Shown piece by piece: positions 33,939 through 46,261 of a stretch of 64,000 nucleotides of DNA. Source of the DNA: Sabellastarte sp. h YS-2021 (Eukaryota; Annelida; Polychaeta; Sabellida; Sabellidae). A program made the translations under genes and the position numbers. How positions within the stretch are numbered: position 1 is the first letter of the stretch; the number at the start of each line of letters is the position of its first letter. The notes below the pieces were generated by a model. The model made no database searches and was not told where the DNA came from. It saw only the letters and a list, made by a program, of their open reading frames with translations. Location of the stretch: assembly GCA_964017235.1 (NCBI GenBank), contig OZ024940.1, forward strand, positions 23,813,615 to 23,877,614. The letters run 5' to 3'.

Positions 33939-36900
33939 TCATATCTGGATACACTCGTTCTGCAGACAGCCTTTAAATTTTACACATTTGACGACAATCT
34001 TGTTTTTCCAACCCGGGAAGGTTTTAAAGCTCAAGAATATACCAGTTATACTCTGATGACCTGAACAAACACAAACAAAAGATTAATACGGGACCTCTAT
34101 CAAGGCATGCATCTGCCACTGTGGCCTAGCAGGTAACACACTTGTCTAGGAACTCCAGAGGACGTGGGTTCAAACCCAGGTACAGGCAGATACATAGTGG
34201 CTTGGATGAGCACTTAAAATGGCAGCCCTCTGTCATTGGGTCCTATCCCCAGTGGGAGGCTAAAGAACCTCAAGGACATTGATAAATGGTCATCCTTGAG
34301 CCTCCGTCTTCCAGTTAGGGGAATGTCAGTTACTTGTGAGTTGGGGCTGTACCTGTACAGTCGGCTTGGTTAAATAGTGCTTTGAGTCCTGTAGTATATG
34401 GAGATATTGCGCTGAGTATAAATACATAATAATAATAATAATGTAATAATAAAAAAAAAATATGAAAATCTGGATCGGGGATATTGTATTTTTCATCCAT
34501 ACTGTTATCCAGATGGGATCTTAAAATTTCATGGGATCTCAGTTGGACCAAGACCCTTCCTCTGATTTTTGTTTCATGACGATCCAAGCAGTAGTATTTG
34601 TGTAATCCTGCTAACGGACAAACAGACAAACAGGCAAATGGTCATGAACACAATACCTCCTTGGCAAAGGAACAAGAGATGCTAGTCTCTCCTGGTTACA
34701 GAGTGTCACCAGAAGAGGTAAATAAATAGGAAATTCATTGGAGAAACGTATATTTTAAAACATAATGTTGAGATTTACCTGTTATTTTTTTATGTTGCGT
34801 TCAACAGCCAGGGTCATATTGCGATGGGTAGTTTACAGGTGAAGGAAACCAGTGCATACTACACTGTAAACCACCGGGCATCAGCAAGTAACTACCAACT
34901 TTTCAACATGAAGTGCCCAGCTGGAGATTCGAACCGGCGGCCTCAGAGGTTGGAGGCGAGAACTCTAACCGCTACACCACCGAGCCTCCAACATAATGTT
35001 AAGAGCAGACCAACTTGGATATTTTAATTACTTGAATGTAGCTTTTATAAGCTACAAGATTACCATGTGAAACTGAATGCTAAGTCGGATGGCCACGTAA
35101 GGATGCTAAACAATTTGCAACTTCATTATCAAATCGACCGTATGTCATTCGCAAAAGTTTTTCCTGTTTTCAAAACAACGCAATGCCATGAATTTTTGGT
35201 GCTGGAGCCGATTTCACAAAGGAACTTAAGTCCAGATTTAGACTTAAATTTAAGACTTTGGTCTTAAATTTTGTCAAAACAATGTTAAGTCTGTGGTCTT
35301 AGATTTAGTGGATTTCACAAAGCAGCTAAGGAAATGAAATTGTCAGTGGACTTAACTTTAAGTCTGGGAGGTAGTGGGCTTAAATTTTGTAAAGAGGGCT
35401 TAAACATGGCTGCCATAAACTTTTCTCCACTTCAAAATTTGAAATGGCCGTAAATAAAGTATAATTACATAGAACACCTCACTAAAGTAGTCGTTAGGAA
35501 GCTTATATGTGACAACAAGGTTTTCCATTTCAAAAGAGCCCTTATCCTTAGATAAAATACATCAAATGAAGGATATATGGCACCAATATTATATTTTGAA
35601 CAGAACAAAAGGTCACATGACACAGAAAACCACTGTGGTTATTTGATCAGCTTGGACTTAGCTAAGTCACCTTTGTGAAATCCATTTTAAGTCCCAGACA
35701 TAGGTAAGACCAAAATCTTAGATTTAAGTCCAGACTTAGCCAATAAAGGGACTTAGTTTAAGTCCTTTGGTGAAATCGGCCCCTGGAAAACACTTACCAC
35801 AATCTGTAGCACCCAGATCAGCATTGGTGTTAGGCACTGGCAGTGTAAATGTAACTGTTTCACATCCCGCAATCACTCCAACTTTCTAGATAAGAAAAGA
35901 AAAACACACTTATACAGCACAAACCTCCCTCAGAAGGAGTGGGGTGGGGTGGGGTGTGCATGGGGGTGATTAGCTGGTCCTGAAAATTCAGCGATTTTCT
36001 ATGCAGAATACTACTCAGTGGAGATTAAGCACTATAAAAGTTGAATTAGAATTAGAATTTAGATTATAGAGGGCCGGATAATCGGTGGTTCTACTGTATA
36101 TAATTCTAATTTTAATTGGATTTTTATAGCGCTTAATCTCCCCAAACAAGAGGACTCTCATACACAACAAAACAAAAAGCAGATATCAAAATTTCTATAT
36201 CCAGGGGCATGACAGGGGTCAAGCTCCATGGAGAACGCCACAGGAATGATCCAGGCTAAGGTGGGTATGCTTTGGTGTACAGGTAGGTTTTAAGCTGCTT
36301 TCTGAAGGAGGCCAGAGAGGGAGAGGCACGAATCTCCTCAGGGAGAGCATTCAACACAGTGGGAGCATCAAATGCAAAACTATTACCAAACTGTTTGACA
36401 GATTTGTGAACAGAGGGGCTGAACTTTGGAATGACAAGGAAATTACCGCCACTTTGACTGCACCTGGTACTATAAGAACTGCTGTAGGAGGAAAGATATG
36501 GAGCAAAATACATGGGAAAACCTGTGTGAAGATACTTATAAACAAGTGTGGCTGTCTTGAACACTGTGCGCTGTTCAACAGGAAGCCAATGCAGTTTCTT
36601 TAGCACTGAAGGATACTGGTGTATCGCCTGGTGTCTGATACAATTCTGGCTGCACTATTTTGGATGCACTGTAGTTTGCGTAGATTGAATTTGGAGAGGC
36701 TCCTGAAAAGTGATTTGCAGTAATCCAGCTGACTATTAACAAGAGCATTAGCCACAAGTACAGAAACATCATGAGTGAGAAACTGCCTGACATGTCTGAA
36801 ACCACGGAGTTTAACAAAACAACTTTTACAGACATTCTGAACACGCTTGGACAAAGAAAAGTCTGAATCAAACCACACACCCAGATTTTTTACTGAATCA

Positions 36901-39900
36901 GCAGGGCAGAGTGAGTTGCCCAAGATATCAATTGGAAAGCATGCTTTCAACTTGTCCCTCTGTCTTGTCAGGATTCAATTTGAGCTTACTAGTTGACATC
37001 CACTCTTTAACATCGTCTAGGCACCTATTTAGCTTTTCAAAGGCAGCAGATGCATTCTTCTGGGATAAATGTATTTTAACTTAGCTATCATCTGTGTAGA
37101 AATGAAACTTTATTCCCTTATGTCTACTGATAACCAAACTGAGGGGGTGGTGTACAATGAGAACAGCAAAGGGCCCAGGACAGAACCTTGGAGAATGCCA
37201 AATAGGAGTTTACAAACATCCGACTATGTAGAGGCAACTAAGAGGAGTGGAATGATCTATGGTGTCGAAGGCACCAGACAGGTCGAGCAACACCAAGACA
37301 GTGGTTTCACCTCTTGACAATGACAAGTGAACTTCATTTTTTATGTAGAGAATAGCGGTCTCAGTTCAATGGCCAGCCTTATATGCCGACTGGTACGGGT
37401 TGTCTAAGTTACGGACATGAATATGTTCTAACAGCTGCTTAGCAACCACACGTTCTACCAGTTTTGAAGGGCAACTGACCATTTGACTAATGCACGATCA
37501 GAAAGGTAAATTAAAAAAAAAATATTAGTTTAGATACAACAGATGACAACTGGTGTAAAGGCACAATAAGAAGAACCAAGGAAAGTTAAACCTCAGTAAA
37601 TACAGCAAAAAAGGACAGAACCACAATTATCGTATAATAAAGATTGACACTAGGTTTTGTCTTATCTAGGAGACACCGAGAATCAACTTTGGAGGGTTGA
37701 ACACTGTGGTTTATTTTTGCAACAAAATTTTTGGTCAGTATAAATACTACTGAAAAATCTCTGAAACCATTTAATCGCAATGTTTTGTTTCCACATGGAC
37801 AATTAAAAATGTATTTCTTAGCAGAAAGAAAAATCTATTTTTTTAAATTTTTTGGGGGGGTGGGGGGGTGGGGGTGGGGTGTTAAATCAAATTCTAATAA
37901 AAAAAAAAAAATTCTAATTTGTCAAAATTAATAGGATCACTGGATTTAGATCAAGAAATAGATTGAAATCTCTGGTAGACTTCTAACACTGAGTAGACGT
38001 ATGCTCACCGTCTGGTAAACTGGAAAAGACTTTGGTAGAGGCACATTACCGAACCTTCTGCACACGACGTACATGGCTTCTACATTGGTCACTTTACACA
38101 CTTTCACTTTCAGCTTGAGCGCGCGGAACACCCGAAATGTTACGACTCGGTCGATCCTGAGCCTCTGGCCAGGCTGTATAGAGATCTTAGTCTTGGGCTT
38201 CTTCTTTCTGCACGTTTCCCAAAATATTTGTGATGGGAATTCCCTCCTAAGCTGAAACCAAAACACTCGTGTTCAGTTGGGATGAGAGCTACAGCATTGC
38301 CGGTATTACGGCATGGAGAATATGGTAATGAGACAATATCTTACACAGTTAACCGTGCATGTTACTAACTGCAATGTGTTACCATAGTACAAATTACTGA
38401 ATAGGAGTCTATTTTATGTATATATTTGAACCACAATGACGCTAAAACTTCCTTGGCTTGATAGAAGTAGATTATTATGGCGTGACATTGTTGGCTTGAT
38501 AGCACACACATCACACGTATTGGTCGAAATCTAAATAAGAAAGTGGAACCTCCTGACTGAGTGTAAAGTTATTTCTACTGGTATTGGTCAAAATCTACCT
38601 AAGAAAGTGGAATTTTCATTGAATTTGAAGCTATTTCTACTTATATTGGTTCACATCTACAAAAGAAAGTGGAATTCTGATTGAATTCAAAGTTTTTTCA
38701 ACTAGTATTGGTAAAAAAATCTGCATAAGAAAGTGGAATTCTGATTTAATTCAAAGTTATTTCTACTAGTACTGGTCAAAAAATCTGCATAAGAAAGTGG
38801 AATTCTGATTGAGCTTAAAGTTATTTCTACTGTTATTGGTCGAAATCTACATAAGAAAGTGAAATTTTCATTGAGTTTGAAGTTATTTCTACTAGTATTG
38901 GTAGAAATTTACATAAGAAAGTGGAATTCTGACTGAATTTAAAGTTATTTCTACTAGTTTGGTCGAAATCTATGTAAGAAAGTGGAATTCTGATTGAATC
39001 TAAAGTTATTTTTAGTAGTATTTTCTTGGGATTACAATTCGTACCAGCTGAAATCTGCATTAGACTAATAGCATGTACTTAAAAGTTAAAATCACTTTCC
39101 ATTTAACCGATGTCCATAGCAGCACTCACCTTAAACAGGCTTGGACTCTGTGCAGGTGTTGGTAGATAGCCAGTTAATTCTCCATTTGGGCAATTATTAC
39201 ATGCATCTGAAATCATGACTATCACTCTTAAAGATACTATCTTATTACCTCAAAATACTATCTTGTTACCTCAAAATACTATCATGTTACCTCGAAATAC
39301 TATCACGTTAGCTCAAAATACTATCATGCTATCTCAAAATACTATCTTGTTACCTCAAAATACTATTATGTTATCTCAAAATACTACCTTGTTACCTCAA
39401 AATACTACCAAGTTACCTAAAACATACTATCATGTTACCTCAAAATAATATATCATTCCCTCATATTTAGTTATTCCCTCAAGAAACATCTGGCTATCTG
39501 AAGATACTTTCTTCTCACCTCAAGGTGGTTTCATTTCTGTCCGCTTTTTCCCAATAAAGAGTGACAATGGCCAAAATATATATTGTCACTGTACATAAGT
39601 TCGATATAGACAAAAATGTCGATCGGCTTTGTTTTCTTCCGATCCGCTTCGTTTTGAATGGTTGTATGAGGAACGGAAGGCTGCTGGCATTTCGAATGTA
39701 ATTAATCTTACCGGAAAAATTATCTCATTCTGATGTCAAAATGAGGAAAAAAACAGACATGTTTATTTTTCCTTTGCAAAAATAGATGTTATAATTGTTG
39801 TTGCACAATCAAAAATTGTTTTTAAAGAACTTTCCATTGCAAAATTTAAAGAAATTACCTTTTTATTAGAGACTTATCTGACTGAGATGAAAAATCAATC

Positions 39901-40842
39901 AAATGATATCACTACTTTTTCAAAATTTAGTTGTGGTTTTCCACTTCCTTTCCCTGATAAAGATGCGTGTACCAAATGATCGATTTTTTTGTACATCTCT
40001 GTCCCCTATGACAACAGTTAAAGGAAATGATATCTTTTAAATATGAATAAAATCGTTATATTTTAGATAATTTCAAATAAAAAACAACTTAGCAAAACTA
40101 AAATATAGATATTTTTACGCATATTGTATGTTTCAAAATTCAATAACACTTTTTATTAGACTTTAATTTGAAAATTTGACATCAGTTTTCTTAAGCGATT
40201 GAACTTCCGTACAACGACAACAGAAAGATACAGAAATCAGGGCCCTGTGTCTCTTTCTAGAGTTACAAGTCAAGATGTCCTGTAACTAAAGAAAAACTCT
40301 TCATACATTTTTTTTTACTGCTGAAACCTGGCAAAATTGAAAAATTTTGTTGTCATTTAAATTTTTATTAGATAAATACTTACCATTTCCTGACCATTGC
40401 TATATGTTAGTGCCATCCAACTCACTGGCCAACGTTGAGAAACGTTTTAAGCTACCTTAAGAGGCCAGTGAGTGAGTGTGAACTAGCATGTCCCCCTAGT
40501 GGTCATGTGACCACGCCAGTAAACAATCTTCATGATTTTTGTTGGTCATCCTTGAGTGTGGATGTGTTACTTTTTACATTCTTGCTAAACATTAGACCTT
40601 CTTTTCTTCAGCACCTACCACCTGGGCAGTTTTGGACCTCAATATTGATTTAACCTCCAGTAAAATGCAGACTGGCAACTTTTGCTACTATAACAGACCT
40701 GTACATATTTTTTTGCTGGTCCTGTGAACAAAGTCTTCCAGTAAATTACGTATACTAGTATTAATATAATATAAAAAAGTACTAACTCACCTATTTGGTT
40801 TACCAACAAAACCAGCAACAAAACAGCTGAAATCAACGCCAT
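33939..40842 (-). CDS. Gene C: small secreted ten-cysteine protein, five exons
   Basis: Exons 40791-40842, 39130-39206, 38009-38251, 35798-35885 and 33939-34060 give 582 nt and a 193-residue protein ending at TGA. Signal peptide MALISAVLLLVLLVNQI, then DACNNCPNGE. Core exon residues 44-124 carry KKKPKTKI, QPGQRLRI and VKVCKVTN; exon 4 is IAGCETVTFTLPVPNT; the end is KCVKFKGCLQNECIQI. Cysteines: 20, 23, 57, 95, 107, 132, 153, 179, 185, 190. All introns are GT-AG with phases 1, 0, 0, 1. It lacks the proline-rich PPPGP turn of A and B and pairs with D. A conserved acceptor (TTTGATTCTTTAG before 40936) suggests a 5' UTR exon reaching 40936. Intron 4 carries a MITE starting 12 nt after the splice donor, intron 3 a LINE, intron 2 a 62-bp tandem repeat, and intron 1 a 21-bp tandem repeat. 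The family is not recognised. Confidence 0.9.
34116..34432 (+). mobile_element. SINE S3, full
   Basis: Best copy: A box TGGCCTAGCAGGTAAC, B box GGTTCAAACCC at 34167-34177, then a body and a tail GCGCTGAGTATAAATAC with AAT repeats. It lies in intron 4 of gene C. Confidence 0.82.
34783..34990 (-). mobile_element. SINE S2, full
   Basis: Minus-strand copy with the TGCGTTCAACAGCCAGGGTC tail and GATTCGAACCGGCG B box region, in intron 4 of gene C. Confidence 0.78.
35205..35782. mobile_element. Palindromic MITE M1 next to a splice donor
   Basis: 578 bp, CTG at 35202-35204 and 35783-35785. Its end lies about 14 nt from the end of exon 4 of gene C. Confidence 0.87.
36090..37495 (-). mobile_element. 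LINE fragment (CR1/L2/jockey-like RT), frameshifted
   Basis: Minus-strand reading gives RT pieces in order: HSTETAILYIKNEV-like and LLDLSGAFDTIDH (motif A) near 37260-37340, GPFAVLIVHH and FHFYTDD (catalytic) near 37080-37190, VKNLGVWFDSDFSLSKR at about 36900, SAARIVSDTRRYTS near 36630, and LKKLHWLPVEQRTVFK then LPEEIRASPSLASFRKQLK to the 3' end. Stops and frame changes break it. The 3' tail is ATAGCGCTTAATCTCCCC in plus reading, followed by TTCTAATT-type repeats. It lies in intron 3 of gene C and is a pseudogenic, 5'-truncated copy. Confidence 0.85.
38519..39025. repeat. 61-64-bp tandem repeat, about 8 units
   Basis: The unit contains TATTGGTCGAAATCTACATA and AAGAAAGTGGAATTCTGATT, with moderate divergence between units, in intron 2 of gene C. 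Confidence 0.88.
39222..39450. repeat. 21-bp tandem repeat next to exon 2 of gene C
   Basis: Unit CTCAAAATACTATCTTGTTAC, about 11 times, beginning 16 bp inside intron 1. The length is a multiple of three, so it reads open as an LPQNTI repeat; I do not take it as coding. Confidence 0.85.
40376..40575. mobile_element. Element M9, one end only
   Basis: AAATACTTACCATTTCCTGA end and inner GGCCAGTGAGTGAGTGTG, in intron 1 of gene C. Confidence 0.6.
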
Positions 40843-41118
40843 CTCCAATGATTTGCAAAGTTGGGTGTGCGAGCTCGTTCACAGATATGTTCTGTCTACT
40901 TTATGCTGTTGTCTTTGTCTGAAGTCACTGCAATTTCTAAAGAATCAAATAGCAAAAAAGGGGCATTTACTTCTCATCACAATAACAAAATAAAAAAAAA
41001 CAAAATTAATGTAACAGAACAAGCCAGTAATGGAGACATTCCATTGACAGTAAAGTATGATAATATCGCAAATCAACTTTCAACCTAAAGTTTATTTTGT
41101 AGTTTATTATAGGATTTA

Positions 41119-41350
41119 TTTTTTATTTATTTATTTGGGGTTTTTACGTCGCTTTCAACACTGTACAGGTCATATCACGACGGGTAGTTGGAAGGTGAGA
41201 GGAAACCAGTACACAGAGTTCGTCAGGGTTCTGTACTGTAAACTGCCGATCAACGGCAAGCAACTACCAGCTTTCCCACTTGACGCCGTGCCGGGAATCA
41301 AATCCTGGACTCAGAGGTGGGAGGTGAGAGTGTTACCACTCCACCACCGT
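41119..41350 (-). mobile_element. SINE S1, full
   Basis: Complete copy from the TTTATTTGGGG tail to the tRNA-like head with ATCAAATCC and GTGTTACCACTCCACCAC on the plus strand. It lies just upstream of gene C. Confidence 0.8.
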
Positions 41351-41544
41351 GTTTATTATAGGAATAAATAACATGAGCATAGTGCTTTATGATAGTTTTA
41401 AACTATGGATCGGCTGAATATTAAAGCCTCGAAGCCCAAAGGGATTGAGTGCATTAATACAGCAGATCGATACTTTAAAACCACAAGCAAGCACGAGAAT
41501 TTGTCTTTTATTGCTATTCTAAAATGGCTACATTAACACGTTTG

Positions 41545-41950
41545 GGGAAATGTCCCTGTTCTTGGAATACCGAATGATATCATTTTGCAAACTTGTGAGT
41601 CAGTGGTGAACAGTCAATTACCTTGCGTGTCCTATTAAAATGTTTGCAATTTCCGCCTCTGAATTTGATACCGTGTGCACGCGAGACGATTTTGCGCATG
41701 CATATATGACTTTCTTACTATGGTAACCAAAGGTGTGTATATAAGGTTGTAACTCGGTCTTCCTTCAGTGTAACGAGACGACATAAGGTGAGTGGACGTA
41801 TAATGGCTTCGTTTTGGCTACCAAAGGTGAGTTGAGGTTAATTGAGGTTGCTTCTCGGCCACCAACGTTTGTAGTACTGTCATCTTACTGTTATTGATGG
41901 TTAAAAACCTTGTCCAACCATTGGCAGTCTGCCTGTAGTGTGAGTAACTT
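41545..41950. repeat. Dispersed repeat R4
   Basis: TTTCCGCCTCTGAATTTGAT, GGTAACCAAAGGTGTG, GGCTACCAAAGGTGAGTTGA, as in gene A intron 1, upstream of gene C. Confidence 0.6.
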
Positions 41951-42584
41951 GGACAAAAAGGGGTGACCTGGGAGGCAGTTCCGCCACCGAGTTATACTTC
42001 TACCATGGTAGCATAAGGCTAAAAACCAAACACTAGATATTCCTTAGTCGTTCGCCAGCCGCACTATTCGAATATCACTTGTCGACAACAATGAATATTT
42101 GGTAAGTTTTAATGACCTGTAATATTCATGCATCCATTAGGTGCCTTTCTTTCAAATTTTTCTATAAAAATGTTAGCTTTGGTCCTCGTAAGAATTCATT
42201 GGATATCAAATTACGATATCAACCAATTTTATGACTGTAATATTAATCGCGGGTAAAAAAAATAAAGCTGAATTCTTGTTCATGTAGATACTAAAATGTG
42301 TGGCAATTTTCTTTTTTAATGTCTATTTCTTCATATTTTTTACAAATTTAGTTTTTTTCAATATTTTGTGGGGTACTGGGGAGGAGAATACTGTTTATGT
42401 ACAAGAAACCAGCCATATTAGAACAGTGCAATACGGACACAAAATATTTGAATATTCATCAAATATCATGACTAAGAATTTGAATATAGTGATTTTTCTA
42501 TTCAGTTTCAGCCTTATTATCTTGGGATTAAAATGATCTGCGACTGGCAGTGTAACAAAATGAAAAATATGATAGGTGAAAATC

Positions 42585-45020
42585 AATAATTTTGCATTTC
42601 TTGAAACTTGTGAATTTAAGCGAAATTCTTTTCAGCCTTAATTTCCTACTTGTACGGTGTATTTAGTTTCCCTGGCAAAAAAATAATTCTGAAGCTGAGA
42701 AAGTGAATGAGGACAAAGTAATATCTTAATCGTTTACCTTTACAGAGTAAATGCGTATGCACCGTAAATGACTTGGGCAAAAATAACTTTCTATTGTTGT
42801 AACATTGCATAGACTTTTATTCTGCATTTTAGCAGCTTGTATCAGCTTGGGAACTAAGAATAATATCCTAGGCTCTTAATGGCTCTGATACATGTAGTGA
42901 AGGGGCAATAATGATTCAAGATCTCTTTGCCAGCCTGAGAGATATCATAGTTTTTTACGTAGGAAAATGGGTAGACGGGGAACTAGACAACCTTTAACGA
43001 TAAAGGGACTGGTATCATCCACGATGACCTTGCTGCATTCTTTTTTACATTCATTTTGTGAGATGCTATTTTCCCGCGAAACAGTTGTTTGCATTTTCAA
43101 TGGCATTTTTCCGGGATGTGAACTAGTAAGTACCATTGCTGAATAACCAAAAGAATGCATCATTGCTAGCAAAATATATTTATTTTTTTTTAAATTTTCT
43201 ATTTTTATTTTAAAATATTTTAAACATATATTATTGGACTTATAACAACAAATATTGCGAATTAAACTTAAAAATATTTTGGGATGACAATAATCTTTAG
43301 AAGCAAATACGTGTTACAGGCGATAATAGAAGATCGACAACACTTAAACTGATGCACATTTTTTATTTATCATAAATGGTGTTTTATTGTTGTGGGATAT
43401 CATTACACAGTAAAAGGGGGATACTGTGTCAAAATGTGCAACAAATGTGTTAACTAGAAATATTTTTATTTAATTTCTTCTTGATCATTGCTAGGTAGTA
43501 ACTACGGAGGCGTAGTACACAAGATGGTGGGCGATACCTGACCCTATATTGCAAAGTAGGGTTGGGAGCCAGACTAGAAAATGGGACACTTCTCTAATTA
43601 CAATACCGTAATTTCTGTGATAATAGCCCCGGGGCTATGCATTTTTTTCAAAGAGGGGGCCTTTATTAGAACAACATGCAGAAGTATGAAAAATTTTCCA
43701 TTCAGTGAAATATCCGTCTTTAGATAATTGAATTATATTGTGCTTCCAATTATTATTTTCAATTTTCAATTATAATGTCTGTTAGTGTAGTGGTTAACAA
43801 ACATGGCTGAAAAAGTCATAAGTGTAATGTACTTTACAGCATATTCTTGGCTGAACATAGCAACTGTAAAACCATAAGAGATAATATTTATGCAATACTA
43901 TGTTTTACTGTTATTTCACTAAATCTGTATAATATATAAAATCTAGGGCTGCAAAAAGTGACTCGAGCCTCAATAGATAAGTCGATCTTGGCTAGTACTC
44001 GAGTCCATTTTAAGTACTTGGTTACTCACGAGGCATTGTATTGTATTATCACCCACGTAATGAAACGTTTGTGTAAAATATGCTGCATTTCAGCATTTCC
44101 ATCACATAACATCAATTAAAGTTGTTGTTTTCGCTTCAAAATGTATAATTTACTCCATAATATATAATATCTCGTTAAATAGGAGATGTTTTTCTTCAAA
44201 AGTTTCGTTTCCAGAATCGACCATTTGTTTACAGAAGACTTGTAACGGTGGGAACTAAATCTCACGGTTACTCGAATTCAGGCCGGTTGTCAGAGGGCGA
44301 GTACTCGATGCCGTTTTTTTGTACCTGTCACAGCCCTAATACTATCCACACTGAAAAACTGTGAAATTTTGTGGGCTTTTTAAATTTGAGTAACATTATA
44401 CTTCAGTTTCTGACCCTTGGTCACTTGACATTTGTAGGGGTGGGCTATTATTAGAGAGGGGCTTTTATTACAAAACTTATGGTATTTAACAAAACTTAGT
44501 ACCATAAAATATATTCTGAAAATTCTATTAATAGGTATATAGGTATAGAGAGCATGAAAATATTATTATTTAAGTACAAACATTTTTTTAAAACCTACTA
44601 GAAAAAAAAATCAGTGCCCGTAAAAAGGTATAAAAAATTGCAAAACACACCACACACTTTACCAAACAAAATCTTTTCGGTAAAACCAGATGGTTTTGAG
44701 TTGGGTCTTCTTACAACAAAATTGCTGTATAATTGTTAAGGAATAAAAATGACCTTATTATACTTAAGGAGGTCCTTTCCAAAGGAGGGCTCATGAAAAT
44801 GGCCCCTGACCTTTAGCCTCTCGGATAATATCGAGATTTCTGAAGAACATAATTATACTAGAGACTTAAAAGCAGACTATCCCATAACACTGAAGCAAGA
44901 AAAAGATTCTTTCACAGCGTTGCTAGTTGGGGTTATAGGAACTAAGGAAATAATGCTGGAACTAGGAAATAATGACTCCGGTACAGTTTTTGAGCAAAGG
45001 TTCAAAGTTAGGGTTTTATG
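42585..45020. repeat. Duplicated 5' flank of gene C
   Basis: Matches 57220-58275 upstream of gene D in several blocks (CTACGGTGTATTTAGTTTCC-type, TTTAGCAGCTTGTATCAGCT, TGATTCAAGATCTCTTTGCC, GGAGGTCCTTTCCAAAGGAG). It contains about 600 bp (43000-43580) and 700 bp (43668-44376) that the partner lacks. Confidence 0.8.
43606..44482. mobile_element. TA-flanked element with CCGTAATTTCTG ends (long form)
   Basis: Ends CCGTAATTTCTGTGATAATA and its partner GGGGCTTTTATTAC...ATGG, TA on both sides. It holds about 700 bp in the middle that the copy upstream of gene D lacks. Confidence 0.65.
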
Positions 45021-45099
45021 TTCTGTACAACAGTCAGGGTTATATAGAGACAGGTTGTTAGTCGAACTCACACACAGGTGACAGCCTGTCATTAGATTA

Positions 45100-45425
45100 T
45101 TATTATTATGTATTTATACTCAGCGCAATATCTCCATATACTACAGGACTCAAAGTGCTATTTAACCAATCCGACTGTACAGGTACAGCCCCCAACTCAC
45201 AAGTAACTGACATTCCCCTAACTGGAAGATAGAGGCTCAAGGATGACCATTTATCAACGTCCTTGAGGTTCTTTAACCTGCCACTGGGGAAAGGACCCAA
45301 TGACAGAGGACCGCCATTTTAAGTGGTCATCCGAGCCACTATGTATCTGCCTGTACCTGGGATTGAGCCCACATCCTCTGACTTCCTAGACAAGTGTGTT
45401 ACCCCCTAGGCCACAGTGGCAGATA
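45100..45425 (-). mobile_element. SINE S3, full
   Basis: Minus-strand copy: ATTATTATTATG repeat tail, TATTTATACTCAGCGCAATA, body, and GGCCACAGTGGCAGA head. Confidence 0.8.
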
Positions 45426-46261
45426 CCACGCTTACTAGCCCACTAGTATTTATGTTATTACTACATCATTATAAACTTTTTAATATTGTTTTACTGAATA
45501 ATTTATCTTGTTATACTCTTCAGTTATATTTACTAAAAAATAGAAATCTGCTTGTTGCTGCAAGTGCTTAGTATATACTTTGATAAACTCTGTCTTCTTA
45601 TTCTTTCTACTAATGTTACCTCAAATCCTAAAACATTTTGGTTAAACATCCATGTGTACTAGATGGAACAGCCACAATTAATTGGACCGCACTGAATGGA
45701 AGAGCAAATATTGTGGACTGATGTTACATTAATAAAGGTCATTTTTTGTTCAGGTCATGTTAGAATAGGGATATAACATTCCAAAAGCGAGTATCTATGC
45801 CAAATTTTAGACAGGTTTAAGTTCAGCAGGAACTCAGGCTTTGCCTTTATGCCTCTGGCCCTTTAATCTGTCTAAAGTTCTGCTTATATGCTTGCTTTCT
45901 CATGCCATAAGCCTGTAACATGTATACGTAAAGATCAAATCAAATTTGAGCAGAAAAAAAAAAATCAATTTTGATGATACTTTTTGAATCAGCTCAGGTT
46001 GGTATTCACAAAACATTTGATCTGATCTTTTGATCAAATTCTGGATTACCTTTGATCCATGAGCTTTCATGGATTAACTTTTGGATCAAGATGGGTAAAA
46101 AAATAGCTGATAGAGGATTTCTCAAGGATGAAGATCAATGGTTTAATCAGGGATGCTTAATAAACTGGAGGGGTACTTCACAACTGATTAAAATCTGAGC
46201 CATAAAGAACTCTGTTCAAAGTTGTGAGAAGTACATGGAAAAAAAATGCAGATCAATTCTA

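Noticed and set aside
34116-34190. tRNA gene
   Set aside because: A and B boxes are present but the cloverleaf is not; it is the head of a SINE that recurs through the window.
36256-36950. Functional reverse transcriptase gene
   Set aside because: Frames shift near 36600 and stops occur upstream; a 5'-truncated LINE remnant.
39215-39448. 77-codon frame of LPQNTI-type repeats
   Set aside because: A by-product of a 21-bp tandem repeat whose unit is a multiple of three.
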